A stretch of DNA of 64,000 bases from Pseudomonas botevensis (GCF_019145475.1 NZ_JAHTKI010000001.1:1-64000); one strand, 5' to 3'. Shown: positions 53,944 to 63,574, counted from the first letter of the stretch. The notes: generated by a model not told the origin, from the letters alone. Program-made: numbers and translations.

Positions 53944-56751
53944 ATGAGCCAAGCCCCCCTCGTCCTGGTGGACGGTTCGTCCTACCTGTACCGCGCCTTT
54001 CATGCGCTGCCACCGCTGACCACGTCCAAAGGCCTGCCGACCGGTGCGGTCAAGGGCGTGCTGAACATGCTCAAGAGCCTGCGCAAGCAGTATCCGGACA
54101 GTCCGTTCGCCGTGGTGTTCGACGCCAAGGGTGGGACATTTCGCGATGAGATGTACGCCGAATACAAAGCCAACCGCCCTAGCATGCCCGACGACATGCG
54201 CGTGCAGATCGAACCCCTGCACCAGAGCGTGATTGCGCTCGGCTTTCCGCTGCTGTGTGTCGACGGCGTCGAGGCCGACGATGTGATCGGCACCCTGGCC
54301 CGCAGCAGCGCGGCGGCGGATCGCCCGGTGATCATCTCCACCGGTGACAAGGACATGGCGCAACTGGTCGACGGGCACATTACCTTGGTCAACACCATGT
54401 CCGGTAGCTCGATGGACGTGGACGGCGTGAAGGAGAAATTCGGCGTCGCTCCCGAGCAGATCATCGATTATCTGGCCCTGATGGGCGATTCTTCCGACAA
54501 CATCCCGGGCGTTCCCGGCATCGGCCCGAAGACCGCTTCCGGCCTGCTGGTCGGCGTCAACGGCGGCCTGACCGAGCTCTACGCGCAGCTCGATATCGTT
54601 CCGACCCTGCCGATTCGCGGTGCCAAGACCTTGCCGGCCAAGCTCGAAGAACACAAGGAGATGGCGTTCCTCTCCTATCAACTGGCGACCATCAAGGTCG
54701 ACGTGCCGCTGGACATCGGTCTCGACGATCTGCAGATGGGCGCGGAAGACCCGGCCAAACTCTACGAGCTCTACAGCCTGCTCGAATTCAAAAGCTGGCT
54801 GAACGACCTCGATCGGGATGCCAAGCGCCTGGAACTCAGCGCCGCCGAGCCGCAGCCGGGCGCTGATCTGTTCAGTGCAACAGAAGCTGAAGCCGAAACA
54901 CCGGCGGCCAGCACCGAGGCCCAATACGAAACCATCCTCGATCAGGCGCGTTTCGAGGCCTGGCTGGAAAAACTCAAGCAAGCCCGGCTGTTCGCCTTCG
55001 ACACCGAAACCACTGGCATCGACGCGCAGCAGGCGCAACTGGTGGGCCTGTCGTTCGCGGTGAACGCCAACGAAGCGGCATACATCCCGCTGACCCACTC
55101 CTACATCGGCGTGCCCGAGCAACTGGATCGTGACACTGTGCTGCGCGCGCTCAAGCCGATTCTGGAAGACCCGAGCAAACTCAAGGTCGGCCAGCACGCC
55201 AAGTTCGACATGAACATCCTCGCCAACTGCGCCATCGGTGGTGATCAGAACGACGGCATTACCGTGCGCGGAATCGCCTTCGACACGATGCTCGAGTCCT
55301 ACGTGCTCAACTCCACCGCCACCCGCCACGACATGGACAGCCTGGCGCAGAAGTACCTGGATCACACCACCGTGAGCTTCCAGGACATCGCCGGCAAAGG
55401 CGCCAAGCAGCTGACCTTCGACCAGATCGCCCTCGAACAGGCCGGGCCGTATGCCGCCGAAGATGCCGACATCACCCTGCGTCTGCATCACACGCTGTTC
55501 GACAAGCTCAGCGCCATCCCGAGCCTTGCCAGCGTACTGACCGATATCGAGATTCCGCTGGTGCCGGTCCTGGCGCGCATCGAGCGCCAGGGGGCGTTCG
55601 TCGATGCCGCGCTGCTCGGCGTGCAAAGCATCGAGCTGGGGGAAAAGATGGTTGCCCTGGAGCGCGAAGCGTTCGAGATCGCCGGCGAAGAATTCAACCT
55701 CGGCTCGCCCAAGCAGTTGGGCGTGATCCTCTACGAAAAACTCGGTCTGCCGGTGCTGAAGAAGACCGCCAAGGGCCAGCCATCCACCGCCGAGGAAGTG
55801 CTGGCGAAACTGGCCGAAGACGATCACCGCTTGCCGAAAGTGCTGATGGAGCACCGTTCGATGAGCAAGCTGAAAAGCACCTACACCGATCGCCTGCCGG
55901 AGCAGATCAACCCGCGCACCGGACGCATCCACACCTCGTATCACCAGGCGGTGGCCTCCACCGGACGCCTGTCCTCCAGCGATCCGAACCTGCAGAACAT
56001 TCCGGTGCGCACCGCCGAAGGCCGGCGCATCCGTCAGGCATTCGTCGCCCCGGCGGGTTACAAACTGTTGGCGGCGGACTATTCGCAGATCGAGCTGCGG
56101 ATCATGGCCCACCTGTCCCGCGACGAAGGCCTGATGAATGCCTTCCGCAACAATCTGGATGTACACACCGCCACCGCCGCCGAAGTGTTCAAGGTCGAAC
56201 TGAACGAAGTGACCTCCGACCAGCGCCGCAGCGCCAAGGCGATCAACTTCGGCCTGATCTACGGCATGGGCGCGCAGAAGCTCGGCAAGGACATCGGCGT
56301 CGACTCCAAGACCGCCAAGGCCTACATCGACACCTATTTCGCCCGTTACCCCGGCGTTCGCGAGTACATGGACCGCACCCGCGCCCAGGCAGCGGATCAG
56401 GGTTTCGTCGAAACCATCTTCGGTCGCCGCCTATACCTGCCGGAGATCAACTCCAACAAGCCGCAGGAACGCGCCGCCGCCGAACGCACCGCAATCAACG
56501 CGCCGATGCAGGGCACTGCGGCAGACATCATCAAGAAGGCCATGGTGGCTGTGGATAACTGGCTGAGCACATCCGGGCTGGATGCCAAGGTCATTCTGCA
56601 GGTACACGACGAACTGGTGCTGGAGGTTCGTGAGGATCTGGTCGAGCAGGTCAGCCAGGAAATTCGCCTGCACATGAGCGAGGCGGCAAAACTGGACGTG
56701 CCGCTGCTGGTGGAAGTCGGGGTCGGCAACAATTGGGATGAGGCTCACTGA
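53944..56751 (+). CDS. polA: DNA polymerase I
   Basis: This 935-residue enzyme has all three activities. The 5'-3' nuclease domain spans about residues 1-290. The proofreading domain keeps its metal ligands (Asp353 and Glu355 in FDTETTG), so 3'-5' exonuclease is intact. The polymerase domain has DYSQIELR (Asp712) and VHDELVLEV (Asp889). The ATG at 53944 gives MSQAPLVLVDGSSYLYRA; an earlier start would add four residues without a ribosome-binding site. It lies upstream of ErsA, as in P. aeruginosa. Confidence 0.97.
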   Translation: MSQAPLVLVDGSSYLYRAFHALPPLTTSKGLPTGAVKGVLNMLKSLRKQYPDSPFAVVFDAKGGTFRDEMYAEYKANRPSMPDDMRVQIEPLHQSVIALGFPLLCVDGVEADDVIGTLARSSAAADRPVIISTGDKDMAQLVDGHITLVNTMSGSSMDVDGVKEKFGVAPEQIIDYLALMGDSSDNIPGVPGIGPKTASGLLVGVNGGLTELYAQLDIVPTLPIRGAKTLPAKLEEHKEMAFLSYQLATIKVDVPLDIGLDDLQMGAEDPAKLYELYSLLEFKSWLNDLDRDAKRLELSAAEPQPGADLFSATEAEAETPAASTEAQYETILDQARFEAWLEKLKQARLFAFDTETTGIDAQQAQLVGLSFAVNANEAAYIPLTHSYIGVPEQLDRDTVLRALKPILEDPSKLKVGQHAKFDMNILANCAIGGDQNDGITVRGIAFDTMLESYVLNSTATRHDMDSLAQKYLDHTTVSFQDIAGKGAKQLTFDQIALEQAGPYAAEDADITLRLHHTLFDKLSAIPSLASVLTDIEIPLVPVLARIERQGAFVDAALLGVQSIELGEKMVALEREAFEIAGEEFNLGSPKQLGVILYEKLGLPVLKKTAKGQPSTAEEVLAKLAEDDHRLPKVLMEHRSMSKLKSTYTDRLPEQINPRTGRIHTSYHQAVASTGRLSSSDPNLQNIPVRTAEGRRIRQAFVAPAGYKLLAADYSQIELRIMAHLSRDEGLMNAFRNNLDVHTATAAEVFKVELNEVTSDQRRSAKAINFGLIYGMGAQKLGKDIGVDSKTAKAYIDTYFARYPGVREYMDRTRAQAADQGFVETIFGRRLYLPEINSNKPQERAAAERTAINAPMQGTAADIIKKAMVAVDNWLSTSGLDAKVILQVHDELVLEVREDLVEQVSQEIRLHMSEAAKLDVPLLVEVGVGNNWDEAH

Positions 56752-56770
56752 GGCCTCTGGAACGGGCTTT

Positions 56771-56793
56771 TGCCGCGACATGGTGTCGCGGCA
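56771..56793. other. Hairpin after polA
   Basis: TGCCGCGACA and its complement (56771-56780 with 56784-56793) pair around TGG, 20 bases after the polA stop. No long T-tract follows, so it is a weak terminator or REP-like element. Confidence 0.55.
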
Positions 56794-56860
56794 TGGGCAC
56801 CGGAAAGGGCTTAGTCCGGATCGCTCTTGGGCTTATTCCAAAGCTTTTTGAAAAAAATCT

Positions 56861-56888
56861 GAACTAATCTTGCAGAGCACCACTCAGA
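56861..56888 (+). promoter_or_regulatory. AlgU (sigma-22)-type promoter of ErsA
   Basis: GAACTA (56861-56866) and TCAGA (56884-56888) are separated by 17 bases, close to the AlgU/RpoE consensus GAACTT-N16/17-TCTGA. ErsA is known to be AlgU-dependent in P. aeruginosa, which fits the envelope-stress link. Confidence 0.7.
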
Positions 56889-56894
56889 GTTACT

Positions 56895-57027
56895 GAATGG
56901 CTGGTGAAGCCCTTCGATGCTCCTATGTTGTGTTAAGTGTTGGCAGATATCTGAACCCCGCCCTAGCGGTTCGGAACTTAGACCCCGGAACTTCTCCCTC
57001 CCCATATGAAGTCCGGGGCTTTTTTTG
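56895..57027 (+). ncRNA. ersA: Small regulatory RNA ErsA (Spot 42-position sRNA)
   Basis: The interval between polA and the convergent engB holds no gene but has an AlgU-like promoter and a strong terminator. In P. aeruginosa exactly this position holds ErsA, a Hfq-dependent sRNA of 132 nt. The interval from the predicted start (about 56895) to the end of the T-tract is about 133 nt, in agreement. The C-rich single strand CTTCTCCCTCCCC (about 56991-57003), the family's target-pairing region, lies in the loop of the terminator hairpin. ErsA regulates algC, oprD and biofilm traits in P. aeruginosa; targets here are not known. The 5' end is estimated. Confidence 0.87.
56983..57027 (+). terminator. 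ErsA terminator
   Basis: CCCCGGA (56983-56989) pairs with TCCGGGG (57012-57018), extended by CTTC with GAAG, and is followed by CTTTTTTT. The loop is C-rich and single-stranded, which is typical of the ErsA 3' end. Confidence 0.88.
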
Positions 57028-57040
57028 CCTCGAAATTGCC

Positions 57041-57682
57041 TTACTCAGCCGCTTCGGCGCCCTTGTCCGCCAGCTCCATCCAGCCCGCCAACACAGTGTA
57101 GGCCTCTTCCAGCCCCATGCGCTTCGGCGCCGAGAACAGCTGGATCGTCACCTGGTCACCCCAACCCTTGCGGATTTCCGACTGCACTTTGAGCAGGGTG
57201 TTCTTGGCCGCGCCGTAGGTCAGCTTGTCGGCCTTGGTCAGCAGAATATGCATCGGCATGCCGGCCGCAACGGTCCAGTCGAGCATCAGCAGGTCGAAGT
57301 CGGTCATCGGATGGCGGATGTCCATCATCAGAATCAAACCCTTCAAACTCTCGCGGCCGCCCAGGTAAGCCTCCAGGTGGCGCTGCCAGTGCTGCTTGAG
57401 CGGAATCGGTACTTTTGCATAACCGTAGCCCGGCAGGTCGACCAGACGGCGTTCATCGTCTAGCTTGAAGAAATTCAGGAGTTGCGTGCGACCCGGGGTT
57501 TTCGAGGTACGCGCCAGGCTGGCGTGAGTCAGGGTGTTCAGCGCGCTGGATTTACCGGCGTTGGAACGGCCGGCGAAAGCCACTTCAAAACCTTCGTCGT
57601 CGGGGCACTGATCGACTTTGGCGGCACTGAGCATGAACGTGGACTGTTGGCACAGGCCGAGGATGGGATTTTTGAGCTGCAT
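57041..57682 (-). CDS. engB: Ribosome biogenesis GTP-binding protein EngB/YsxC
   Basis: This 213-residue GTPase acts in large-subunit assembly. G1 is GRSNAGKSS (residues about 39-47), G3 is DLPGYGYAK and G4 is TKAD. The start at 57682 gives [13 protein letters not shown], where family homology begins; a 42-residue extension would cross into the cytochrome promoter region. It is convergent to ErsA. Confidence 0.95.
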   Translation of the reverse strand: MQLKNPILGLCQQSTFMLSAAKVDQCPDDEGFEVAFAGRSNAGKSSALNTLTHASLARTSKTPGRTQLLNFFKLDDERRLVDLPGYGYAKVPIPLKQHWQRHLEAYLGGRESLKGLILMMDIRHPMTDFDLLMLDWTVAAGMPMHILLTKADKLTYGAAKNTLLKVQSEIRKGWGDQVTIQLFSAPKRMGLEEAYTVLAGWMELADKGAEAAE

Positions 57683-57873
57683 GGGATTTCCGATGTGGGC
57701 GGCGCCGGGAATGGGCGCGGAACGCGGTGTCGCTTCCGTTTCAGTGACGCCAGTATATAATGCCGCAGATTTTGTGTGTGCTTTGTCCCAGCGAAGGATG
57801 AAGTTCACGAGAGCGACAGACCTTGATTGCGCATTAGAACGCAGAACGCTCTCAACCCTGAAAAGGTCGTTTT

Positions 57874-58164
57874 ATGACGAAATGGCTGCTGGCTGCCGGA
57901 GTCTTGATGCCACTTTACAGTGCGCAGGCTACACAAGATCCGGAAGCCGTGTACAACCGTGTTTGTGGTGCCTGTCATTCCGGCCAACTCCCCATGGCGC
58001 CCCAAAAGGGCGATCAGGAAGCTTGGACGCCGAGGTTGGCGAAAGGTATGGAGACGCTGGTGCAACACGTGACCCAGGGTTTCAAGGCGATGCCGCCGCG
58101 TGGTTTGTGCATGGACTGCAGTGCCGAGGATTACCGAAGCATCATCCTCTGGATGAGCGAGTAA
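57874..58164 (+). CDS. Cytochrome c5-type monoheme protein
   Basis: This 96-residue protein has a signal peptide (TKWLLAAGVLMPLYSAQA) and one heme motif CGACH (residues 31-35), with the axial Met likely in KAMPPRG. Cysteines in LCMDCSAED form the second pair seen in cytochrome c5. It is divergent from engB and precedes cytochrome c4 by 45 bases, so the two are probably co-transcribed. It is an electron carrier of the periplasm. Confidence 0.92.
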   Translation: MTKWLLAAGVLMPLYSAQATQDPEAVYNRVCGACHSGQLPMAPQKGDQEAWTPRLAKGMETLVQHVTQGFKAMPPRGLCMDCSAEDYRSIILWMSE

Positions 58165-58209
58165 GCCCGGTCCATAACTCTTAACCCTTAGCCGTAGTTG
58201 GATTAGCTG

Positions 58210-58827
58210 ATGAACAAACTGATCGTGAGTCTGCTGTTGACCGTGGGAATCTCAGGCTTCGCCCATGCTGCAGGTGATGCAGCCGCAGGCCAGGCGAAAG
58301 CTGCCGTATGCGGTGCCTGCCATGGCCCGGATGGCAATAGCATGGCGCCAAACTTTCCAAAACTGGCGGGACAGGGTGAACGCTACCTGACCAAGCAACT
58401 GCACGACATCAAGTCGGGCAAGCGCACCGTGCTGGAAATGACCGGCCTGCTGACCAACCTGAGCGATCAGGATCTTTCCGACATCGCCGCCTACTTCGCC
58501 AGCCAGAAAGGCAGCGTCGGCGCCGCCGATCCGAAGCTCGTCGCGCGCGGCGAGGCCCTGTTCCGTGGCGGCAACCTGGACAAAGGCCTGCCAGCCTGCA
58601 CCGGTTGCCACTCGCCAAACGGCGCCGGCAACGCAGCCGCCGGCTTCCCGCACCTGGGTGGCCAACACGCTCAATACATCGCCAAGCAACTGACCGACTT
58701 CCGCAAGGAAGATCCTGCGGCCGGTCGCAGCAACGACGGCGATGCGATGACCATGCGCACCATCGCCCGCAAACTGAGCGATGAGGACATCGCGGCGGTT
58801 GCCAGCTACATTCAGGGTCTGCACTGA
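58210..58827 (+). CDS. cc4: Cytochrome c4 (diheme)
   Basis: This 205-residue protein has a signal peptide (1-20) and two heme domains, CGACH (residues 36-40) and CTGCH (about 134-138), connected by a short linker. Cytochrome c4 donates electrons to terminal oxidases, including cbb3 and aa3. It follows the c5 gene and matches PA5490-like order ahead of dsbA. Confidence 0.95.
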   Translation: MNKLIVSLLLTVGISGFAHAAGDAAAGQAKAAVCGACHGPDGNSMAPNFPKLAGQGERYLTKQLHDIKSGKRTVLEMTGLLTNLSDQDLSDIAAYFASQKGSVGAADPKLVARGEALFRGGNLDKGLPACTGCHSPNGAGNAAAGFPHLGGQHAQYIAKQLTDFRKEDPAAGRSNDGDAMTMRTIARKLSDEDIAAVASYIQGLH

Positions 58828-58915
58828 GACCTGCCTCGCGGCCGGCGAACGGACGTTGCGCGGCACGGACAACTCCTGCAACGTTAACGCTCGATTAATC
58901 CGTCGCGACAAGTAT

Positions 58916-58945
58916 AAAAAGGGTGGCTTTGGCCGCCCTTTTTTG
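58916..58945 (+). terminator. Terminator between cytochrome c4 and dsbA
   Basis: AAAAAGGGTGGC (58916-58927) pairs with GCCGCCCTTTTT (58932-58943, one G-T pair) around TTTG, running into a T-tract. It closes the cytochrome transcript before dsbA. Confidence 0.92.
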
Positions 58946-59038
58946 TGGCCGCTGCCGTTACACTACAGAACTCACGCCCGCCAGGATCTGTCTGAAAACA
59001 GGTCGCGCGAGGCGACCCAAATTGTCCAGGAGTAAAGC

Positions 59039-59680
59039 ATGCGTAATCTGATCATCAGCGCCGCTCTCGTCGCTGCCAGCCTGTTCGGCGTGACCGCCCA
59101 GGCCGCCGAAGCCCCTGCCGCACCTTACGTCGAGCTGAGCAACCCGGTGCCGGTTGCCGTGCCTGGCAAGATCGAAGTGGTAGAGCTGTTCTGGTATGGC
59201 TGCCCGCACTGCTACGCCTTTGAGCCGGTGATCAATCCCTGGGTCGAAAAACTGCCGTCCGACGTCAACTTCGTGCGCATCCCTGCCATGTTCGGCGGCC
59301 CGTGGGACGCCCACGGCCAGATGTTCCTGACCCTGGAAGCCATGGGTGTCGAGCACAACGTCCACGCAGCGGTATTCAACGCGATCCAGAAAGAACACAA
59401 GAAGCTGACCGACAAGAACGACATGGCCGACTTCCTCGCCACTCAGGGCGTGGACAAGGACAAGTTCCTGGCGACTTTCGACTCGTTCGCCATCAAGGGC
59501 CAGATCGTCAAGGCTCGCGAGCTGGCGAAGAAGTATGAAATCTCCGGCGTTCCAACCATGATCGTCAACGGCAAATACCGCTTCGACATCGGCTCCGCCG
59601 GTGGTGCCGAGCAAGCGCTGCAGCTGGCCGACCAACTGGTCGCCAAAGAGCGAGCGGCCAACAAGGCAGCCGCCAACTAA
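59039..59680 (+). CDS. dsbA: Thiol:disulfide interchange protein DsbA
   Basis: This 213-residue periplasmic oxidase introduces disulfides into exported proteins. A signal peptide (residues 1-22) precedes the fold; CPHC is at Cys55 and Cys58 in FWYGCPHCYA, and the cis-Pro loop is GVPTMIVNG. A ribosome-binding site CCAGGAGTA precedes the ATG. It is the first gene of dsbA-EEP-GGDEF; the next gene starts 15 bases after the stop. Confidence 0.96.
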   Translation: MRNLIISAALVAASLFGVTAQAAEAPAAPYVELSNPVPVAVPGKIEVVELFWYGCPHCYAFEPVINPWVEKLPSDVNFVRIPAMFGGPWDAHGQMFLTLEAMGVEHNVHAAVFNAIQKEHKKLTDKNDMADFLATQGVDKDKFLATFDSFAIKGQIVKARELAKKYEISGVPTMIVNGKYRFDIGSAGGAEQALQLADQLVAKERAANKAAAN

Positions 59681-59694
59681 GCGCGGCAACCGCC

Positions 59695-60573
59695 ATGCGC
59701 CGCTGGGGAGTCGAACGTCTCGTTGGCCTGCATGATCCGCAGGTCAACGAGCATCACCTGGAGTCCACGGGCCTGCCCGCAGACAGCCGTCTGCGTTTGC
59801 TCAGTTTCAATATCCAGGTCGGCATCAGCACCGAGCGCTATCGGCATTACCTGACCCGCAGCTGGCAGCACTTGCTGCCGCACACCGGGCGCTCAGGCAA
59901 TCTGCAAAAGATCGGCAATCTGCTCGGCGACTTCGATCTGGTCGCCCTGCAGGAAGTCGATGGCGGCAGCCTCCGTTCAGGCTACGTCAATCAGGTCGAA
60001 CACCTGGCCCACCTCGGCGCCTTCCCCTACTGGTATCAACAACTCAATCGCAATCTCGGCCGGCTGGCCCAGCACAGCAATGGCGTGCTCAGCCGCCTGC
60101 GCCCGTGGGCGATCGAGGATCACCCGTTACCGGGGCCGAAAGGACGCGGGGCGATCCTGCTGCGCTTCGGCGAAGGTCCGGAAGCGCTGGTGGTGGTGAT
60201 GATGCACCTGGCGCTCGGCGCCCGGACCCGCAGCATGCAGCTTGGCTACATTCGCGAGCTGATCGGCGGCTACAAGCATCAGGTACTGATGGGCGACATG
60301 AACACCCACGCCAGCGACCTGCTGCAACACTCGCCACTGCGCGACCTCGGCCTGCTGGCCCCGCAACTTGAAGCGACATTCCCCAGCTGGCGCCCACAGC
60401 GCTGCCTGGACCATATTCTGCTCAGCCCGACCCTGACCCTGGAAAAGGTCGAAGTGCTGGCCCAACCGATTTCCGATCACCTGCCGGTCGCGGTAGAGAT
60501 TCGTCTGCCGGGTTCGCTCACGGCCGATGCATTGCCCGCGTTGAGTCCTGCCCCTCGCGGAACCCCTGAATGA
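59695..60573 (+). CDS. Endonuclease/exonuclease/phosphatase family protein (PA5488-like)
   Basis: This 292-residue protein has EEP-fold motifs: LQEVDGGS (metal Glu, about residue 87), GDMNTH (about 200-205) and SDHLPV at the C-terminus, with the catalytic Asp and His. No signal peptide is seen, so it is probably cytoplasmic. The substrate is unknown. Its end overlaps the GGDEF gene by four bases, indicating coupling. Confidence 0.88.
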   Translation: MRRWGVERLVGLHDPQVNEHHLESTGLPADSRLRLLSFNIQVGISTERYRHYLTRSWQHLLPHTGRSGNLQKIGNLLGDFDLVALQEVDGGSLRSGYVNQVEHLAHLGAFPYWYQQLNRNLGRLAQHSNGVLSRLRPWAIEDHPLPGPKGRGAILLRFGEGPEALVVVMMHLALGARTRSMQLGYIRELIGGYKHQVLMGDMNTHASDLLQHSPLRDLGLLAPQLEATFPSWRPQRCLDHILLSPTLTLEKVEVLAQPISDHLPVAVEIRLPGSLTADALPALSPAPRGTPE

Positions 60574-62621
60574 GCGAAGAAGCCCAGCGCTGGAAAGAGA
60601 AATACCTCCAAAGCATCGAAAAACAGGAAAAGCTCGAGCGCCGATGGGACGCCCGGCTCGACCTTCTGCGCCGAGGCCTGGTGCGCAGCACCCTGGCGGC
60701 GGAAGGCACCGACCGGGTGGTCGACCAATACATGAAAGAAATGCGCGACGTGATCCGCACGGACGACATGGACGCCGGCCTTGCCGCCCTGTTGCCGCGT
60801 CTGGAAAAGGCCGTGCTGGACTCCGAGCAGCGCCGCGAAACCCGCCTCAATCAAGTCAGCACCGCTCTGAATGCGCTGGTTACCCAACTGCAAGCGCTGC
60901 CACTGCCCCGGGACGTGGCTCAGCCGCTGAAGAAGTTCGCCAAGCAATTGGATGGGCGTGTCAGCCAGGCGCGGGAGATGCCTCTGCTGCTCAGCGAACT
61001 CAGCGGATTGCAGGGCAAGGCGCTGCATCAGCTGGAGACACCCACGGAACCGGGACGGCCGGGATTGCTGCAACGCCTGTTCGGCAGTCGTGACAGCGAA
61101 GAGACACCTGTTCAACCGGCCCCGGCCCCCGCCGCCGCCCCAGTCGCCCAGCCACAACAGCCGCCCTCCGAATCCGCTTCTGAACCGGTACACGCACCAT
61201 TGGCGCCTACCGCCGTTGCCGAGCCAGTCGTCATCGCTCCAGCCCCGGAGACGCCAGTCGCCGCAATGGCAACGGTTTCAACACCCGAAGTGGAGCTGGA
61301 AGTGGTGGCTTTCGAGCCGCCCGTGGTCGCCATCGAATCCGTCAGCCCGACCGTCGAACCGCAAGCCCACGAACCGCAGCCGCCGGTCATCACACCGCCG
61401 GTGCCCGTTGCGCCTGTCGCGATCAACCCCGACGAGCTGATCCATCCCGGTGACGATCCGGCACCACCGCTCACTGCCGACCTGCCCGCGCCCGTCATCC
61501 AGGCCTCGGCGTCCACCGATCCGGTGCAACCCGAGCACGACATTCTCTACGCCCTGCCGGATTCGCCGGAGCCGTCCTACAGCTCGGTCGCCAAACACAT
61601 CGAAGACACCCTGATCGGTCTGCTCGACGACCTGACGCTGCCGGAGCGTCACCGCCCGCAGGCCGAGGCCATGCGCGACCGTTTGCAAAACGGTCTGAAC
61701 TGGTACGAACTGCTGCCGATCCTCGACGATCTTGCCACGTTGATGCTCGCCATCACTGACAGCGGCCAGCACGAATTCGAAGCCTACCTGCAACAACTCA
61801 ACGAACGCCTCGAAGCGTTCCAGAGCAACCTGCAAGCCGCCAGCGAAGGCCACGCCGACAACAGCTCCGCCGCGCGGGAAATGGATACGCAGATCCGTGA
61901 GCAGGTCGACGGATTGCAGAGCAGCGTTCAGGAAGCCGCCGACCTCGATGACCTCAAGCAGGTCCTGGAAAACCATCTCGAAGGCCTGCTCGGCACCATG
62001 GACCAGCACCAGAAACAGCGCGACGCCCGCGAGCAGGAAGTGGCTGCGCGTCTGAAAGGCCTGGCCGAGCGCGTGGCGCATATGGAGCAGGAAGCCCTCG
62101 GCTACCGCGAGCATCTGGAAGAGCAGCGACAGAAAGCGTTAGTCGACCCGCTCACCGGCCTGCCCAACCGGGCGGCCTGGAGCGAACGGCTCGAACATGA
62201 AATCGCCCAGTGGCAACAGCACGGCAACACCCTGAGCCTGGCGATGCTCGACCTCGATCACTTCAAGCGGATCAACGACAACTACGGTCACCTGGCCGGC
62301 GACAAGGTGTTGAAGATCATCGCCACGGTGCTGCGCAAACGCCTGCGTGGCACGGATTTCATCGCCCGGTTCGGGGGTGAGGAATTTGTCCTGCTGCTAC
62401 CGGCGACCCCGCCGGCGGTGGGTGCCCGGCTGCTGGAAACCCTGCGAGCCTCAATCGAGGCCTGCCCTTTCCACTTCAAGGGGGAACGGGTGACGATCAC
62501 CATTTCCATGGGCCTGGCGGCCTTCAAACCGGGAGAACACAGCGATCTGGTGCTCAAAAGAGCCGATCAGGCGCTGTACCGGGCCAAAAACGGCGGGCGC
62601 AACCGGGTGGAGCTGGGCTGA
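60570..62621 (+). CDS. dgcH: Diguanylate cyclase (GGDEF), DgcH-like
   Basis: This 683-residue protein makes c-di-GMP. The N-terminal 150 residues are helical; residues about 175-315 form a long Pro/Ala/Val-rich, probably disordered linker; a helical region (about 330-510) then leads to the GGDEF domain. The active site is GGEEF (602-606), and an RxxD I-site (Arg593-Asp596) lies five residues upstream, so product inhibition is likely. No membrane segment was seen. P. aeruginosa DgcH (PA5487) occupies the same place. Confidence 0.9.
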   Translation: MSEEAQRWKEKYLQSIEKQEKLERRWDARLDLLRRGLVRSTLAAEGTDRVVDQYMKEMRDVIRTDDMDAGLAALLPRLEKAVLDSEQRRETRLNQVSTALNALVTQLQALPLPRDVAQPLKKFAKQLDGRVSQAREMPLLLSELSGLQGKALHQLETPTEPGRPGLLQRLFGSRDSEETPVQPAPAPAAAPVAQPQQPPSESASEPVHAPLAPTAVAEPVVIAPAPETPVAAMATVSTPEVELEVVAFEPPVVAIESVSPTVEPQAHEPQPPVITPPVPVAPVAINPDELIHPGDDPAPPLTADLPAPVIQASASTDPVQPEHDILYALPDSPEPSYSSVAKHIEDTLIGLLDDLTLPERHRPQAEAMRDRLQNGLNWYELLPILDDLATLMLAITDSGQHEFEAYLQQLNERLEAFQSNLQAASEGHADNSSAAREMDTQIREQVDGLQSSVQEAADLDDLKQVLENHLEGLLGTMDQHQKQRDAREQEVAARLKGLAERVAHMEQEALGYREHLEEQRQKALVDPLTGLPNRAAWSERLEHEIAQWQQHGNTLSLAMLDLDHFKRINDNYGHLAGDKVLKIIATVLRKRLRGTDFIARFGGEEFVLLLPATPPAVGARLLETLRASIEACPFHFKGERVTITISMGLAAFKPGEHSDLVLKRADQALYRAKNGGRNRVELG

Positions 62622-62722
62622 GGCAATTGTTCCGTTTCATTTAAATCAGCCCTTTGGCCGTCGGTACGCAAGGCATTACGTTACACTGTTGCATTATCGT
62701 CTTGCGTGTATTGTTCTCTGCC

Positions 62723-63502
62723 ATGAAATTTCTTGCTCTCATTGCGTCGCTGCTGCTCCTGGCCGGATGTGCCAGTGGTCCGCGCTTCGACACCAGCCAC
62801 CCTTCGGCCAATCACGACAGTCGCGTCCAGTTCGTGATCGTGCATTACACCTCCGCGTCGCTCGCGCGCTCGCTGCAATTGCTGACCCACGGCGAAGTCA
62901 GCAGCCATTACCTGATCGGCGACGACAAGAACGCGACCATCTACAAACTGCTGGATGAAAACCAGCGTGCCTGGCACGCCGGGGAAAGCGAGTGGCAGGG
63001 TCGCACCTGGCTGAACTCCAGCTCGATCGGTATTGAAATCGTCAACCCCGGGTTCAAGGACACCCCGACCGGGCGCCTCTGGTATCCCTACAGCGAAGCC
63101 CAGGTGCAGTCGTTGATCGTCCTGCTCAAGGACATCAGCCAGCGCCAGCGCATCAACCCGCGCTACATCATCGGCCACAGCGACATCGCGCCGTTGCGCA
63201 AACTCGATCCAGGCCCGCTGTTCCCGTGGAAACGCCTGGCCGCCGAAGGCCTCGGCCTGTGGCCCGACGAACAAGCGGTGGCGCGTCAACAGGCGCTGTT
63301 CAACGCCGAACTGCCGAGCATCAGCTGGTTCCAGACGCAATTGGCGCGTCTTGGCTACGCCACTCCGCAGACCGGTGAGCTGGACGTGGCAACGCGGCAT
63401 GTCATCGCGGCATTCCAGATGCACTATCGCCCGACCCGTTTCGACGGCACGCCGGATGCGCAAACGGCAGCGTTGCTGCTGGTACTCAATCAGACAAAAT
63501 AA
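62723..63502 (+). CDS. ampDh2: N-acetylmuramoyl-L-alanine amidase lipoprotein (AmpDh2)
   Basis: This 259-residue lipoprotein has a lipobox (LLLLAGC, Cys16), an amidase_2 domain (about 30-180) with zinc residues in VIVHYT, a His in RAWHAG and GHSDIAP..KLDPG, and a C-terminal peptidoglycan-binding domain (about 195-255). It cleaves the peptide from the glycan of cell-wall fragments at the outer membrane. The length equals that of P. aeruginosa AmpDh2. The start at 62723 gives the lipoprotein signal; a longer frame does not. Confidence 0.94.
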   Translation: MKFLALIASLLLLAGCASGPRFDTSHPSANHDSRVQFVIVHYTSASLARSLQLLTHGEVSSHYLIGDDKNATIYKLLDENQRAWHAGESEWQGRTWLNSSSIGIEIVNPGFKDTPTGRLWYPYSEAQVQSLIVLLKDISQRQRINPRYIIGHSDIAPLRKLDPGPLFPWKRLAAEGLGLWPDEQAVARQQALFNAELPSISWFQTQLARLGYATPQTGELDVATRHVIAAFQMHYRPTRFDGTPDAQTAALLLVLNQTK

Positions 63503-63574
63503 TGACGCCCGCCCGACGGTCAGGGCGAAAGTCCAATCAGCAGCTATAACTCATTGGTAATTCTTCGGATATCC

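Noticed and set aside
53908..56166. A 752-codon minus-strand frame opposite polA
   Set aside because: It is antisense to a complete DNA polymerase I gene and shows no domain or ribosome-binding site.
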